A stretch of DNA of 6,600 nucleotides, taken from positions 1-6,600 of the forward strand of contig CANHBU010000102.1 in the NCBI GenBank assembly GCA_947458345.1, given 5' to 3'. The stretch comes from Comamonadaceae bacterium. Its GTDB lineage: Bacteria > Pseudomonadota > Gammaproteobacteria > Burkholderiales > Burkholderiaceae_C. A model generated the notes under the pieces. It saw nothing but the letters and a program-made list of their open reading frames with translations, was not told where the DNA came from and did no database searches. Positions 1 through 6,191 of this stretch are shown in pieces. How positions within the stretch are numbered: position 1 is the stretch's first letter; every line of letters begins with the position of its first letter. The position numbers and the translations under genes were made by a program.

Positions 1-842
1 AGCTCTACCGCTTCGCGGCGGCCGAGCTGGCCGAGCCGTCCAAGCGCGAGAAGGCTGTCTCTTTGGTGATGGCCGGAGGCCTGATCGGCGCCATTGCTGG
101 GCCCAATTTGGCGGCGGCCACTCGCAACCTCACCACCGTACCGTTTGCCGGCGCGTACTTTTCGCTGGCCCTGGTGGCGGTCTTGGGCATGGTGCTGCTG
201 GCCTTTATCCAGTTCCCGCCCATGCCCAAGAAGTCGAACACCGATGGCGGACGGCCCTTGTCGGAGATCATGCGCCAGCCCACCTTCATCGTGGCGGCAG
301 CCGCGGGCGCGCTGGGCTATGGCGTCATGAACCTGCTCATGGCCGCTACGCCATTGGCCATGCAAACCTGTGGGCTGCCGTTTTCCGATGCCGCCCTGGT
401 GCTGCAGTGGCACGTGATCGGCATGTTTGCGCCCGGCTTTTTCACCGGGCACCTGATCAAGCGCTTTGGCAACATGAACGTCATGGCCGTCGGACTGGCG
501 CTCAATGTGGCCTGCGTGATGGTGGCTGTGGCCGGCGTGGAACTGCACCACTTTGAAATCGCGCTGTTCCTGCTGGGCGTGGGCTGGAACTTTCTGTTCA
601 CCGCCAGCACTGCGCTGTCCCTGTCGACCTACCGACCGGAGGAGCGCGACAAAGCGCAGGGCGCGCTCAATTTCTGCGTCTTTGCGGTGATGGCAGTGTC
701 GTCCTTCGCCTCTGGGGTGCTGGTCACCTCGCAGGGCTGGACCTGGCTCAATCTGGGCTCACTGCTGCCCTTGGGCCTGACCGGCGCGGGCCTACTGTGG
801 TTGGCCCGGAGTCAAGGTGCCAGCAAAGCGGCTGGCGCCTGA
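1..842 (+). CDS. MFS transporter, C-terminal part (5' end outside window)
   Basis: The reading frame is open from base 3 with no stop upstream, so the gene enters from the left edge; about 279 residues are visible. They form roughly eight hydrophobic segments, consistent with TM5 to TM12 of a 12-helix major facilitator: for example the GGLIGAIAGPNLA stretch, FSLALVAVLGMVLLAFI, the GALGYGVMNLLMAATPLAM region, a segment ending in FFTGHLIKRFG, and a last helix ending in LLWLARS. The loop with YRPEERDKAQGALNF before the penultimate helix and the cytoplasmic loop after FIQFPPMPKK fit MFS topology. The protein should sit in the inner membrane and use an ion gradient. I cannot name the substrate: the N-terminal half is missing and no substrate-specific motif is recognised. 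The ATG at 69-71 and the GTG at 63-65 lie inside the conserved region and are not the true start. The stop TGA is at 840-842, and the gene converges on the peptidase gene with 22 bases between them. Confidence 0.85.
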   Translation, partial: LYRFAAAELAEPSKREKAVSLVMAGGLIGAIAGPNLAAATRNLTTVPFAGAYFSLALVAVLGMVLLAFIQFPPMPKKSNTDGGRPLSEIMRQPTFIVAAAAGALGYGVMNLLMAATPLAMQTCGLPFSDAALVLQWHVIGMFAPGFFTGHLIKRFGNMNVMAVGLALNVACVMVAVAGVELHHFEIALFLLGVGWNFLFTASTALSLSTYRPEERDKAQGALNFCVFAVMAVSSFASGVLVTSQGWTWLNLGSLLPLGLTGAGLLWLARSQGASKAAGA

Positions 843-864
843 AAGGGCGCCGCCGCATGCGGCT

Positions 865-2346
865 TCAGGCCGGCATCTGCGCGATCACATGGGCCACCGA
901 AGCGGTGAGCTTTTTTGCATAGGGCACATGCAAGAACTCGTTGGGTCCATGGGCATTGCTCTTGGGGCCGAGCACGCCGCACACCATCATCTGGGCCTTG
1001 GGAAAACTCTGGCTGAGCATGTTCATCAGCGGGATCGTGCCGCCCTGACCGATGGTGGCGCAGCTGGCACCGAAGAAGGCCTGTGAGGCGCTTTGCAGCG
1101 CCTGCTCGAACCACGGCGCGGTCGAGGGCGCGTTCCAGCCGGTGGCGCCCGCGCCGCCCTCAAAGGTGACTTTGGCCTGGTAAGGCGCGTTGTCTTCGAG
1201 CAGCGCCTTGAGCGAGCGCACGGCCGAGGCCGCATCCACCAGAGGCGGCAGGCGCAGCGAGAGCTTGAAGGCGGTGTAGGGTCGCAGCACATTGCCAGCA
1301 TCGCCGATGGCCGGCAGGCCCTGCGCACCAGTCACGCTGAGCGTGGGGCGCCAAGTGCGACCCAGCAAGGCCTGCAACGGGTCGCTGCTGACCGGCAGGG
1401 TCAGCCGGGTCGAGCCTTCGCAGTCATGGTGGGCCCAGGGAAAGCGCTTGAAGAGCTCATCGCCGAGGATCTGGGCCGTCACGCGGGCCTGCTGCAGACG
1501 CTCGGGCGGCACTTCGCAGTGAAACTGTGGCGGCAGCAGATGCCCACTGGCACTGTCTTCGAGCCGGTCGAGCAGTTGGCGCATGATGCGAAAACTCGAG
1601 GGCACCACCCCACTGGCATCGCCCGAGTGCACGCCCTCGGTGAGCACCTCGACCTTGAGCGTGCCGGTGACGTTGCCGCGCAAACTGGTGGTCAGCCAGA
1701 GCTGGTCGTAATTGCCAGCGCCCGAATCCAGACAAATCACCAGCGCGACCTCGCCTAGGCGGTCCTTGAGCGCATGCACATAAGCCGGCAAATCAGGCGA
1801 GCCACTCTCTTCGCTCGTCTCGATCAGGCCGACGATGCGCGGATGGGGCACCGACTGGCTCTTGAGCGCCTCAAGGGCCGCGATACTGGCATACACCGCG
1901 TAGCCGTCATCGGCGCCGCCGCGGCCGTAGAGTTTTCCGCCTTCGTAACGGGCGCTCCAGGGACCCAGATCGCTGCGCCAGCCGTCAAACTCAGGTTGCT
2001 TGTCCAGATGGCCGTACATCAGCACCGTGGGCTGGCGCTGCACCGACTGCGCCGGCGCGCTGCGTGTGGCGGCCACCTCAAAAAAGATCACCGGCGTGCG
2101 GCCGGGCAGTCGCACGATCTCCAGGGTCAGACCCGGCACCTTCTGTGCCAGCACCCAGTCGGCCGCCTGACGCACCACCGTTTCGATGTGCCCATGTTCG
2201 GCCCATTGCGGATCGAACATCGGCGACTTGGCGGGGACGGCGATATAGCGCGAGAGCTGGCCGACGATGTCGTCATCCCAACGGGCACCGATCTGCTCGA
2301 TCGCGCGGGCGTGGTCAAAGGCGGCGGCAGGCCAGGGCGCGTTCAT
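865..2346 (-). CDS. M20-family metallopeptidase (dipeptidase-like)
   Basis: A 493-residue zinc-dependent hydrolase of the M20 family, closest in layout to the carnosinase/PepV-type cytosolic dipeptidases. The metal and catalytic positions are all present in order: H113 with D115 in YGHLDKQP, D146 in GRGGADDG, the EE pair E179/E180 in TSEESGS, D207 in CLDSG, and H466 in NAHGPNE. H240 in EGVHSGDASG begins the lid/dimerisation domain, which spans roughly residues 210-390. By family knowledge E179 would be the general base and the others bind two metals. There is no signal peptide or membrane segment, so it is probably cytoplasmic. ATG at 2346 is preceded by AAAGGA with a 7-base spacer, which supports this start. 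One oddity is DDGY where many relatives have DDKG. The exact substrate (dipeptide, acylated amino acid or other) cannot be read from the sequence. The gene lies 163 bases downstream of chrA on the same strand and may have its own promoter. Confidence 0.9.
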   Translation of the reverse strand: MNAPWPAAAFDHARAIEQIGARWDDDIVGQLSRYIAVPAKSPMFDPQWAEHGHIETVVRQAADWVLAQKVPGLTLEIVRLPGRTPVIFFEVAATRSAPAQSVQRQPTVLMYGHLDKQPEFDGWRSDLGPWSARYEGGKLYGRGGADDGYAVYASIAALEALKSQSVPHPRIVGLIETSEESGSPDLPAYVHALKDRLGEVALVICLDSGAGNYDQLWLTTSLRGNVTGTLKVEVLTEGVHSGDASGVVPSSFRIMRQLLDRLEDSASGHLLPPQFHCEVPPERLQQARVTAQILGDELFKRFPWAHHDCEGSTRLTLPVSSDPLQALLGRTWRPTLSVTGAQGLPAIGDAGNVLRPYTAFKLSLRLPPLVDAASAVRSLKALLEDNAPYQAKVTFEGGAGATGWNAPSTAPWFEQALQSASQAFFGASCATIGQGGTIPLMNMLSQSFPKAQMMVCGVLGPKSNAHGPNEFLHVPYAKKLTASVAHVIAQMPA

Positions 2347-2387
2347 AAAGCGATCCTTTCAGGGTTTGAGGGTCCACAACACTGGGC

Positions 2388-2403
2388 GCTGGCTGTTGCC
2401 AGC
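2388..2403 (-). repeat. Hairpin in the peptidase gene leader
   Basis: GCTGGC at 2388-2393 and GCCAGC at 2398-2403 form a perfect 6-bp stem with a 4-base loop, 41 bases upstream of the peptidase start. No T run follows on either strand, so it is not an intrinsic terminator. If transcription starts just downstream of the GATAAT at 2415-2420, the hairpin would sit at the very 5' end of the mRNA, where such stems can protect against decay. That role is inference. Confidence 0.35.
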
Positions 2404-2414
2404 AGAAGGTGGCC

Positions 2415-2420
2415 ATTATC
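2415..2420 (-). promoter_or_regulatory. Possible -10 box for the peptidase gene
   Basis: On the minus strand this reads GATAAT, five of six matches to TATAAT, about 70 bases upstream of the peptidase ATG in the gap after chrA. The hexamer 17 bases upstream (CGCAGC) does not resemble TTGACA, so the promoter is weak or activator-dependent if real. No terminator is seen after the chrA stop, so read-through from the metX operon is also possible. Confidence 0.25.
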
Positions 2421-2509
2421 TTGCCCCACTTCGCGCCGCTGCGCACCGCCGCACACCGGCCACGCTCCAGCCCCGCATGGCCTACTTAGGTGGCCTGCTT
2501 AGGGTCTGC

Positions 2510-3871
2510 TCAGGGCCAAAGCCCCCAGCCAGGCGCGCTCGTTGCGACCGCGCCGAGCGCCGCCGACAGCGCCAGCACCGGCAGCACGCCCCAGCGCCGA
2601 ACGCCCAAGAGCCACAGCGCCAGCAGCGCCAATGCCAAGGCCAGGACATCGGCAGGCGCCTGGGGCTCGGGCCAGATGAGCGCCTGCAAAAACGTCCAGG
2701 CCAAGCTGGCGATCACCCCGATCACCGCGCAACTGACCGCTCTCAGGGGCAAGGCATAAACCGGACGGCCGCGGCTGGCCTCAACCCAGGGTCCGCCAGC
2801 CAAGATGAAAATAAATGAAGGCAAAAAGGTGAACCAGGTGGCCACACAGGCGGCCAGCACCCCACCGGCGAGCAAGGCATGCGGGCCCAGGATCTGCTGG
2901 CCCCAGGCACCGACAAAGGCCACGAAAGCCACCACCATGATCAGCGGCCCGGGCGTACTTTCACCCAGGGCCAGGCCGTCCATCATCTGCGCGGTGGTCA
3001 ACCATTGATGCTGCTCCACCGCAGCCTGCTGGACATAGGGCAGCACGGCATAGGCACCGCCAAAAGTCAGCAAGGCGGCGCGGGTGAAAAATGCCGCCAT
3101 CTGGGTCAAGGTGGCATGCCAGCCCCACAGCCCCAGCAAGAGCAGCATGGGCAGGGCCCACAACAGCAAACCTGCGGCCAGCACCCACAACAAGCGGCGG
3201 CGCTGGGGCTGGGCATGTGCCGGCAAGGGGCTGTGGTCGTCAATCAAGGCCGCGGCCGCCCCCACCAAAGACGGCGGCGGCGGGTCGCTCCCCAGTGCAT
3301 GGGGCGCCCAGCGGGACGCCACCCAGCCCAGCCCCAGGGCCAGGATCACCACAGCCGGAAAGGGCCCGTCGAACACCGTCAGGGTGACAAAAGCGGCCAG
3401 GGCCAGCAGCCAGGGCAGGGGGCGCTGGTCAATGGGCTCCAGGCAGCGACGGCCCAGGCGGTAAAGAGCATGCAACACCAGTGCGGCCACCGCGGGTTTG
3501 AGACCGTAAAGCAAGCCCGCGGCTTGCTGGCCGTAGAGCATGTACAGGCCACTTAAGACCAGCATCAGCACCAGGGACGGCAGGATGAACAGCACACCGG
3601 CAAGCACGCCGCCGAGGGTGCGGTGCATCAGCCAGCCCAGGTAGGTGGCCAGTTGCTGGGCCTCCGGTCCGGGCAGCAGCATGCAGTAAGACAGCGCGTG
3701 CATGAAGCGCTGCTGCGAAATCCAGCGGCGCTGCTCGACCAGTTCCCGCTGCATGATCGCAATCTGTCCGGCCGGCCCGCCAAAACTGATGAAACCCAGG
3801 CGCAGCCAGAACCAAAAGGCCTGGCGCCGCGGCACCTGCTCGGCAAGGGCAGGTGGCGGCCGCTGGCTCAT
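2510..3871 (-). CDS. chrA: ChrA-type chromate transporter, two CHR domains
   Basis: A 453-residue inner-membrane protein of the CHR superfamily, long two-domain form. The N-terminal CHR domain has FGGP (30-33) and the hallmark LLPGPEAQQLATYLGW (65-80). The C-terminal domain repeats the pattern with LTFGG (268-272), ESTPGP (304-309) and FLPSF (349-353). A polar linker around residues 190-226 separates them. Many hydrophobic helices span the rest. Characterised members export chromate, which enters cells through sulfate uptake systems; whether this one does is not shown. The frame can be extended to a GTG at 3919, but ATG at 3871 is preferred: it overlaps the metW stop as ATGA, the homologous region starts just after it, and the extension has no family character. 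No good Shine-Dalgarno precedes the ATG, which fits translational coupling to metW. Being last in a metX-metW operon is unusual; no chrB regulator gene is visible. Confidence 0.9.
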   Translation of the reverse strand: MSQRPPPALAEQVPRRQAFWFWLRLGFISFGGPAGQIAIMQRELVEQRRWISQQRFMHALSYCMLLPGPEAQQLATYLGWLMHRTLGGVLAGVLFILPSLVLMLVLSGLYMLYGQQAAGLLYGLKPAVAALVLHALYRLGRRCLEPIDQRPLPWLLALAAFVTLTVFDGPFPAVVILALGLGWVASRWAPHALGSDPPPPSLVGAAAALIDDHSPLPAHAQPQRRRLLWVLAAGLLLWALPMLLLLGLWGWHATLTQMAAFFTRAALLTFGGAYAVLPYVQQAAVEQHQWLTTAQMMDGLALGESTPGPLIMVVAFVAFVGAWGQQILGPHALLAGGVLAACVATWFTFLPSFIFILAGGPWVEASRGRPVYALPLRAVSCAVIGVIASLAWTFLQALIWPEPQAPADVLALALALLALWLLGVRRWGVLPVLALSAALGAVATSAPGWGLWP

Positions 3872-4467
3872 GCGCGTTGAAGTTTGAAGACCGCGCGGCT
3901 GGCCAGCGCGTTGGGCCACCAGCGCACCTGGCGGCCATCTTGCAGGCCGAACTCGTCGACGATGCGCAGCCTGTTTTTAAGCGCCAGGGCGCGAAAATCG
4001 CGCAAGGTGCCCACCCGGATATTGGGGGTGTCGTACCACTGATAAGGCAAGACTTTAGTGACCGGCATGCGCCCGCGCAACACCGCCAAGCGGTTGGGCC
4101 AATGGGCAAAGTTCGGAAAAGCCACGATGGCCAAACGCCCCACGCGCGCGGTCTCGCGCAGCATCACCTCGGTGTTGCGCAGGTTCTGCAGCGTATCGAT
4201 CTGCAGAACCACATCGAAGGCGCTGTCGGCAAACAAGGACAAGCCCTCTTCCAAGTTCAGCTGTATCACCTCGATGCCGCGCGCCAGGCAAGCTTGCACA
4301 TTGGCATCGTCATATTCGACGCCATAGCCCGAGCAATCGCGCTGGGCCAACAGATGGGCCAGCAGCTCGCCGGTGCCGCAGCCCAGGTCGAGCACGCGTG
4401 AGCCGGGCGGCACGAGGTTGGCAAGGGTCTGCAAATCGGCCGACGCCGGTGCAAGCGCACGGTTCAT
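3868..4467 (-). CDS. metW: MetW, methionine biosynthesis protein
   Basis: A 199-residue soluble protein with a class I SAM-dependent methyltransferase fold. Motif I is VLDLGCGTG (25-33), followed by the acidic GVEYDD (49-54), and the family signatures are [19 protein letters not shown] (93-111), [10 protein letters not shown] (117-126) and [10 protein letters not shown] (142-151). The length is normal for MetW. It is known to act together with MetX in methionine synthesis in proteobacteria, probably as a partner needed for homoserine acylation rather than as a free-standing methyltransferase; its exact biochemical role is less settled. ATG at 4467 overlaps the metX stop by four bases (ATGA), and its own stop at 3868-3870 overlaps the chrA ATG in the same way. 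Expression should therefore follow metX and the SAM-responsive leader upstream. Confidence 0.95.
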   Translation of the reverse strand: MNRALAPASADLQTLANLVPPGSRVLDLGCGTGELLAHLLAQRDCSGYGVEYDDANVQACLARGIEVIQLNLEEGLSLFADSAFDVVLQIDTLQNLRNTEVMLRETARVGRLAIVAFPNFAHWPNRLAVLRGRMPVTKVLPYQWYDTPNIRVGTLRDFRALALKNRLRIVDEFGLQDGRQVRWWPNALASRAVFKLQRA

Positions 4468-5606
4468 GATTTCATCCGCTCAAAATAAGTGCGCACCACC
4501 GACATATACCGCGCGTCGTCGAGCAAGAAGGCATCGTGTCCATGGGGTGCATCGATCTCGGCGTAGCTGACATCGAGCCGAACATCGAGCATGGCCTTGA
4601 GCAGCTCGCGGCTGCGTGCCGGTGAAAAACGCCAGTCTGTGGTGAAGCTCACCAGCAAAAACTGAGCCTTCACGGGCTCAAGAGCGAGGGCCAGATCGCC
4701 GCCGCAGGCGCCAGCCGGATCGAAGTAATCCAGGGCGCGCGTGATCAGCAAATAAGTATTGGCGTCGAAGTATTCGGCAAATTTATCGCCCTGGTGGCGC
4801 AAATAACTCTCGATCTGAAATTCGACCTCTTGCGTCGAATACTTGTAGGCGGCAGCCTGTACCGCATCGCGCAACTGGCGGCCAAACTTTTCGTTCATCA
4901 CATCGTCGCTGAGGTAGGTGATGTGTCCAATCATGCGGGCGATCCGCAAGCCGCGCTTGGGCAAGACGCCGTGGCGATAAAAATGCCCGCCGTGAAAATC
5001 GGGGTCGGTCACGATGGCGCGACGGGCCACCTCGTTGAAGGCTATGTTTTCGGCCGTCAGATTGGGGGCGCTGGCCACCACCACCGCATGGCGCACGCGC
5101 TCGGGGTATTGCAGGGTCCAGCTCAAGGCCTGCATGCCGCCCAAACTGCCGCCCATGACGGCAGCCAGCTGCTCGATGCCCAGGCGCTCGAGCAGGCGCG
5201 CCTGCGAATGGACCCAGTCTTCGACCGTGACCACCGGAAAATCGGCACCATAGATCTCACCGGTCTCAGGGTTTCGGTGCATCGGGCCGGTCGAGCCAAA
5301 ACACGAACCGAGGTTGTTGACGCCAATGACAAAAAAACGGTCGGTATCGAGCGGCTTGCCCGGCCCGACCATGTTGTCCCACCAACCCTCTGACCGGGGC
5401 ATGGGCTGGCCCTGCTCATCGAGGTAGACCCCGGCCACATGGTGCGAAGCGTTGAGCGCGTGGCAGACCAGCACCGCGTTGGAGCGCCCTGCATTGAGGC
5501 GCCCGTAAGTCTCGTAGCACAGGTCGTAGCCGCGCAGGCTGGCGCCACTGCTCAAGCGCAGCGGCTCCTCAAAATGCATCAGTTGTGGCGTTGCAATCAG
5601 CGTCAA
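4464..5606 (-). CDS. metX: Homoserine O-acyltransferase MetX (probably succinyl-CoA type)
   Basis: A 380-residue alpha/beta-hydrolase enzyme that acylates the hydroxyl of L-homoserine, the first committed step to methionine; it is cytosolic. The nucleophile S154 lies in MGGSLGGMQ (151-159), the acid is D324 in SFTTDWRF, and the base is H357 in PHGHDAFL. Other MetX signatures are [11 protein letters not shown] (46-56), [16 protein letters not shown] (75-90) and [12 protein letters not shown] (97-108). R326, two residues after the catalytic aspartate, is where an arginine is associated with succinyl-CoA rather than acetyl-CoA use in this family, and betaproteobacterial MetX enzymes are commonly annotated as succinyltransferases; that assignment is from memory. 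The start is a TTG at 5606: family N-termini begin with an M-x-x-I-A-T-P pattern, matched by MTLIATPQ, and a weak AGAG lies 6 bases upstream. The alternative ATG at 5579 would lose this and has no Shine-Dalgarno. First gene of metX-metW-chrA. Confidence 0.95.
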   Translation of the reverse strand: MTLIATPQLMHFEEPLRLSSGASLRGYDLCYETYGRLNAGRSNAVLVCHALNASHHVAGVYLDEQGQPMPRSEGWWDNMVGPGKPLDTDRFFVIGVNNLGSCFGSTGPMHRNPETGEIYGADFPVVTVEDWVHSQARLLERLGIEQLAAVMGGSLGGMQALSWTLQYPERVRHAVVVASAPNLTAENIAFNEVARRAIVTDPDFHGGHFYRHGVLPKRGLRIARMIGHITYLSDDVMNEKFGRQLRDAVQAAAYKYSTQEVEFQIESYLRHQGDKFAEYFDANTYLLITRALDYFDPAGACGGDLALALEPVKAQFLLVSFTTDWRFSPARSRELLKAMLDVRLDVSYAEIDAPHGHDAFLLDDARYMSVVRTYFERMKS

Positions 5607-5621
5607 ATCAAGCTCTGAAAC

Positions 5622-5653
5622 AAAAAAACCCGGTATCGCTAAAGCGATCCGGG
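5622..5653 (-). terminator. Rho-independent terminator in the metX leader (attenuator)
   Basis: Read on the minus strand, CCCGG and ATCGC pair with GCGAT and CCGGG across a 4-base loop (TTTA), with one bulged A at 5634. The hairpin spans 5629-5653 and is followed directly by seven T (5628-5622). It points toward metX and ends only 15 bases before the metX start codon. No gene is visible upstream on this strand for it to terminate, so it is best read as the expression platform of the riboswitch. Its CTTTAGC (5644-5638) is complementary to the conserved GCTAAAG of the aptamer. Confidence 0.9.
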
Positions 5654-5675
5654 CTGCGCACGTGTCGTCTTTAGC
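5638..5675 (-). promoter_or_regulatory. Antiterminator pairing between aptamer and terminator
   Basis: GCTAAAG (5675-5669) plus CGA (5667-5665) of the aptamer 3' end can pair with TCG (5647-5645) and CTTTAGC (5644-5638) of the terminator hairpin: ten base pairs with a single bulged A at 5668, separated by a 17-base loop. This pairing excludes both the P2 pseudoknot and the terminator stem. It is the expected SAM-free state that allows read-through into metX. The pairing is visible in the sequence; the switching behaviour is inferred. Confidence 0.75.
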
Positions 5676-5719
5676 TGAATTTCTTGAGCGCCCGCAAGCT
5701 GAGCAAATCGGCGCTTAAG
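5664..5719 (-). ncRNA. SAM-II riboswitch aptamer upstream of metX
   Basis: On the minus strand the elements appear in SAM-II order: P1 5' strand AGCGCC (5715-5710), GATTT (5709-5705), seven bases, TTGC (5697-5694), one base, P1 3' strand GGCGCT (5692-5687), eleven bases of loop, then GCTAAAG (5675-5669). P1 can extend to ten positions with one A-C mismatch (CTTAAGCGCC with GGCGCTCAAG). The pseudoknot P2 forms from CTTGC (5698-5694) pairing with GC...AAG of GCTAAAG, leaving U and A unpaired at the ligand site. The element-to-element spacings agree with a structurally characterised SAM-II RNA as I remember it. SAM-II senses S-adenosylmethionine, and its position before metX fits end-product control. 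Unlike many SAM-II elements that hide a Shine-Dalgarno, this one precedes a terminator. Confidence 0.9.
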
Positions 5720-5724
5720 CCGCG

Positions 5725-5730
5725 AGTATA
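5725..5730 (-). promoter_or_regulatory. -10 box of the metX operon promoter
   Basis: The minus strand reads TATACT, five of six matches to the sigma-70 -10 consensus. A start about seven bases downstream would fall near 5718, exactly at the first bases of the riboswitch P1 stem, which supports the assignment. The hexamer at the expected -35 distance (GGGCGG, 5753-5748) is poor, so strength may depend on other factors. Confidence 0.6.
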
Positions 5731-5824
5731 GCGGCGCACTTGAACACCCGCCCGGATGGCTCGGCGCGCACCGACGTCTCGGCTGTGGCCGGGTTGCGGC
5801 CCGGTTATCGTCAGGTTCAACCCC

Positions 5825-5846
5825 ATCGCGGCCAGATCGCGGCCAC
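5825..5846. repeat. Tandem 11-bp direct repeat, two copies
   Basis: ATCGCGGCCA occurs at 5825-5834 and again at 5836-5845, giving an 11-base period close to one helical turn. Two copies could be chance in GC-rich DNA or a paired protein site upstream of the metX promoter; nothing else supports a function. Confidence 0.5.
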
Positions 5847-5917
5847 ATAGCCGCCGCATCCAGGCGTGTCCTGATGAAAGCCGGGTTTCCAATCCTGGCG
5901 CACCCCCCCCGCTGGCT

Positions 5918-5939
5918 GGGGCCGGGCCACCGGCTCCCC
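5918..5939. repeat. GC-rich imperfect hairpin
   Basis: GGGGCCGG (5918-5925) pairs with CCGGC-T-CCC (5930-5938) with one bulged T and a 4-base loop. It is followed by AAAA on the + strand and no T run follows it in either reading direction, so it is not an intrinsic terminator. Confidence 0.45.
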
Positions 5940-5979
5940 AAAACCCCCTCTACAAAGGCGTCTGGAGGGCAAAACCACC

Positions 5980-6007
5980 GGAAAACCCCCCAAGGGCGGT
6001 GTTTTCC
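5980..6007. repeat. Inverted repeat GGAAAAC / GTTTTCC
   Basis: GGAAAAC (5980-5986) and GTTTTCC (6001-6007) are perfect inverted copies with a 14-base C- and G-rich centre that can add a few pairs. Neither strand gives a clean hairpin followed by a T run. It looks like a remnant of an intergenic palindromic repeat or a protein site; the function is unknown. Confidence 0.5.
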
Positions 6008-6075
6008 CGCCACAAACCTTAACAGCCGGGGTAAGCCCCAGTTACTTTTTAATACCCTTTTTCTGATACCTCGCG

Positions 6076-6081
6076 CATAAT
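6076..6081 (+). promoter_or_regulatory. Possible -10 box for the RNA-binding protein gene
   Basis: CATAAT matches TATAAT at five of six positions and lies in the AT-rich stretch after 6042. It would give a start near 6088 and a leader of about 104 bases. The -35 region (TACCCT at 6053-6058, 17-base spacer) is a poor match; the T-rich tract upstream could help as an UP-like element. Confidence 0.4.
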
Positions 6082-6148
6082 GAAAGGGCATGGGCTGATT
6101 TTGCCTTTGCACTTTGGGTGATCGGTCAGTTTCGCGCGCTGTGCTTTC

Positions 6149-6188
6149 GGGACTCCATCGCTTTTTTATTGTGTTCTTGAGGAGTCCC
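6149..6188 (+). promoter_or_regulatory. Stem that sequesters the Shine-Dalgarno of the RRM gene
   Basis: GGGACTCC (6149-6156) pairs perfectly with GGAGTCCC (6181-6188), an 8-bp stem around a U-rich 24-base loop. The Shine-Dalgarno AGGAG (6180-6184), seven bases before the ATG, is almost entirely inside the right arm. When folded, the ribosome site is hidden. This suggests control of translation by temperature, by a protein or RNA binding the U-rich loop, or by the gene's own RNA-binding product. The stem is seen directly; the regulation is inferred. Confidence 0.6.
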
Positions 6189-6191
6189 GCA

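Larger units (their letters stand above)
5731..6060. other. GC-rich gap between the divergent promoters, no gene seen
   Basis: No frame here has a convincing start, ribosome site or family resemblance; the long frames that cross it also cross the riboswitch and are chance products of high GC. It holds several small repeats: CCGGG/CCCGG (5789-5793 and 5800-5804), the tandem 11-mer at 5825-5846, a run of eight C (5903-5910), a GC hairpin at 5918-5939 and the GGAAAAC/GTTTTCC inverted repeat at 5980-6007. The last two resemble degraded intergenic palindromic repeats of the kind scattered in Burkholderiales genomes. The right end (6042-6060) turns AT-rich ahead of the RNA-binding protein promoter. 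Confidence 0.5.

Noticed and set aside
852..863. GCCGCATGCGGC palindrome between the convergent MFS and peptidase genes
   Set aside because: As a hairpin it would have only a 4-bp stem and no T run, so it does not qualify as a bidirectional terminator.
1774..2502. Long plus-strand open frames opposite the peptidase gene
   Set aside because: Antisense shadows caused by high GC; the opposite strand has a complete M20 protein with all active-site residues.
2879..3556. Plus-strand 225-codon open frame opposite chrA
   Set aside because: Glutamine- and glycine-rich shadow; the minus strand encodes a full two-domain CHR transporter.
3872..3919. Upstream GTG start for chrA giving 469 residues
   Set aside because: It would overlap metW by about 50 bases and adds non-conserved residues; the ATG at 3871 forms an ATGA overlap with the metW stop.
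5871..5900. CTGATGA, resembling part of a hammerhead ribozyme core
   Set aside because: No stem II followed by GAAA and no matching cleavage-site strand; the match is a chance heptamer.
5756..6022. Plus-strand 88-codon open frame rich in proline
   Set aside because: Proline-rich translation of GC-rich repeats such as C8 and CCCC tracts; no ribosome site and no family resemblance.
6028..6050. GGGG-TAAG-CCCC followed by TTTTT
   Set aside because: The stem is only four pairs and the T run begins six bases after it; there is no gene just upstream on the + strand to terminate.
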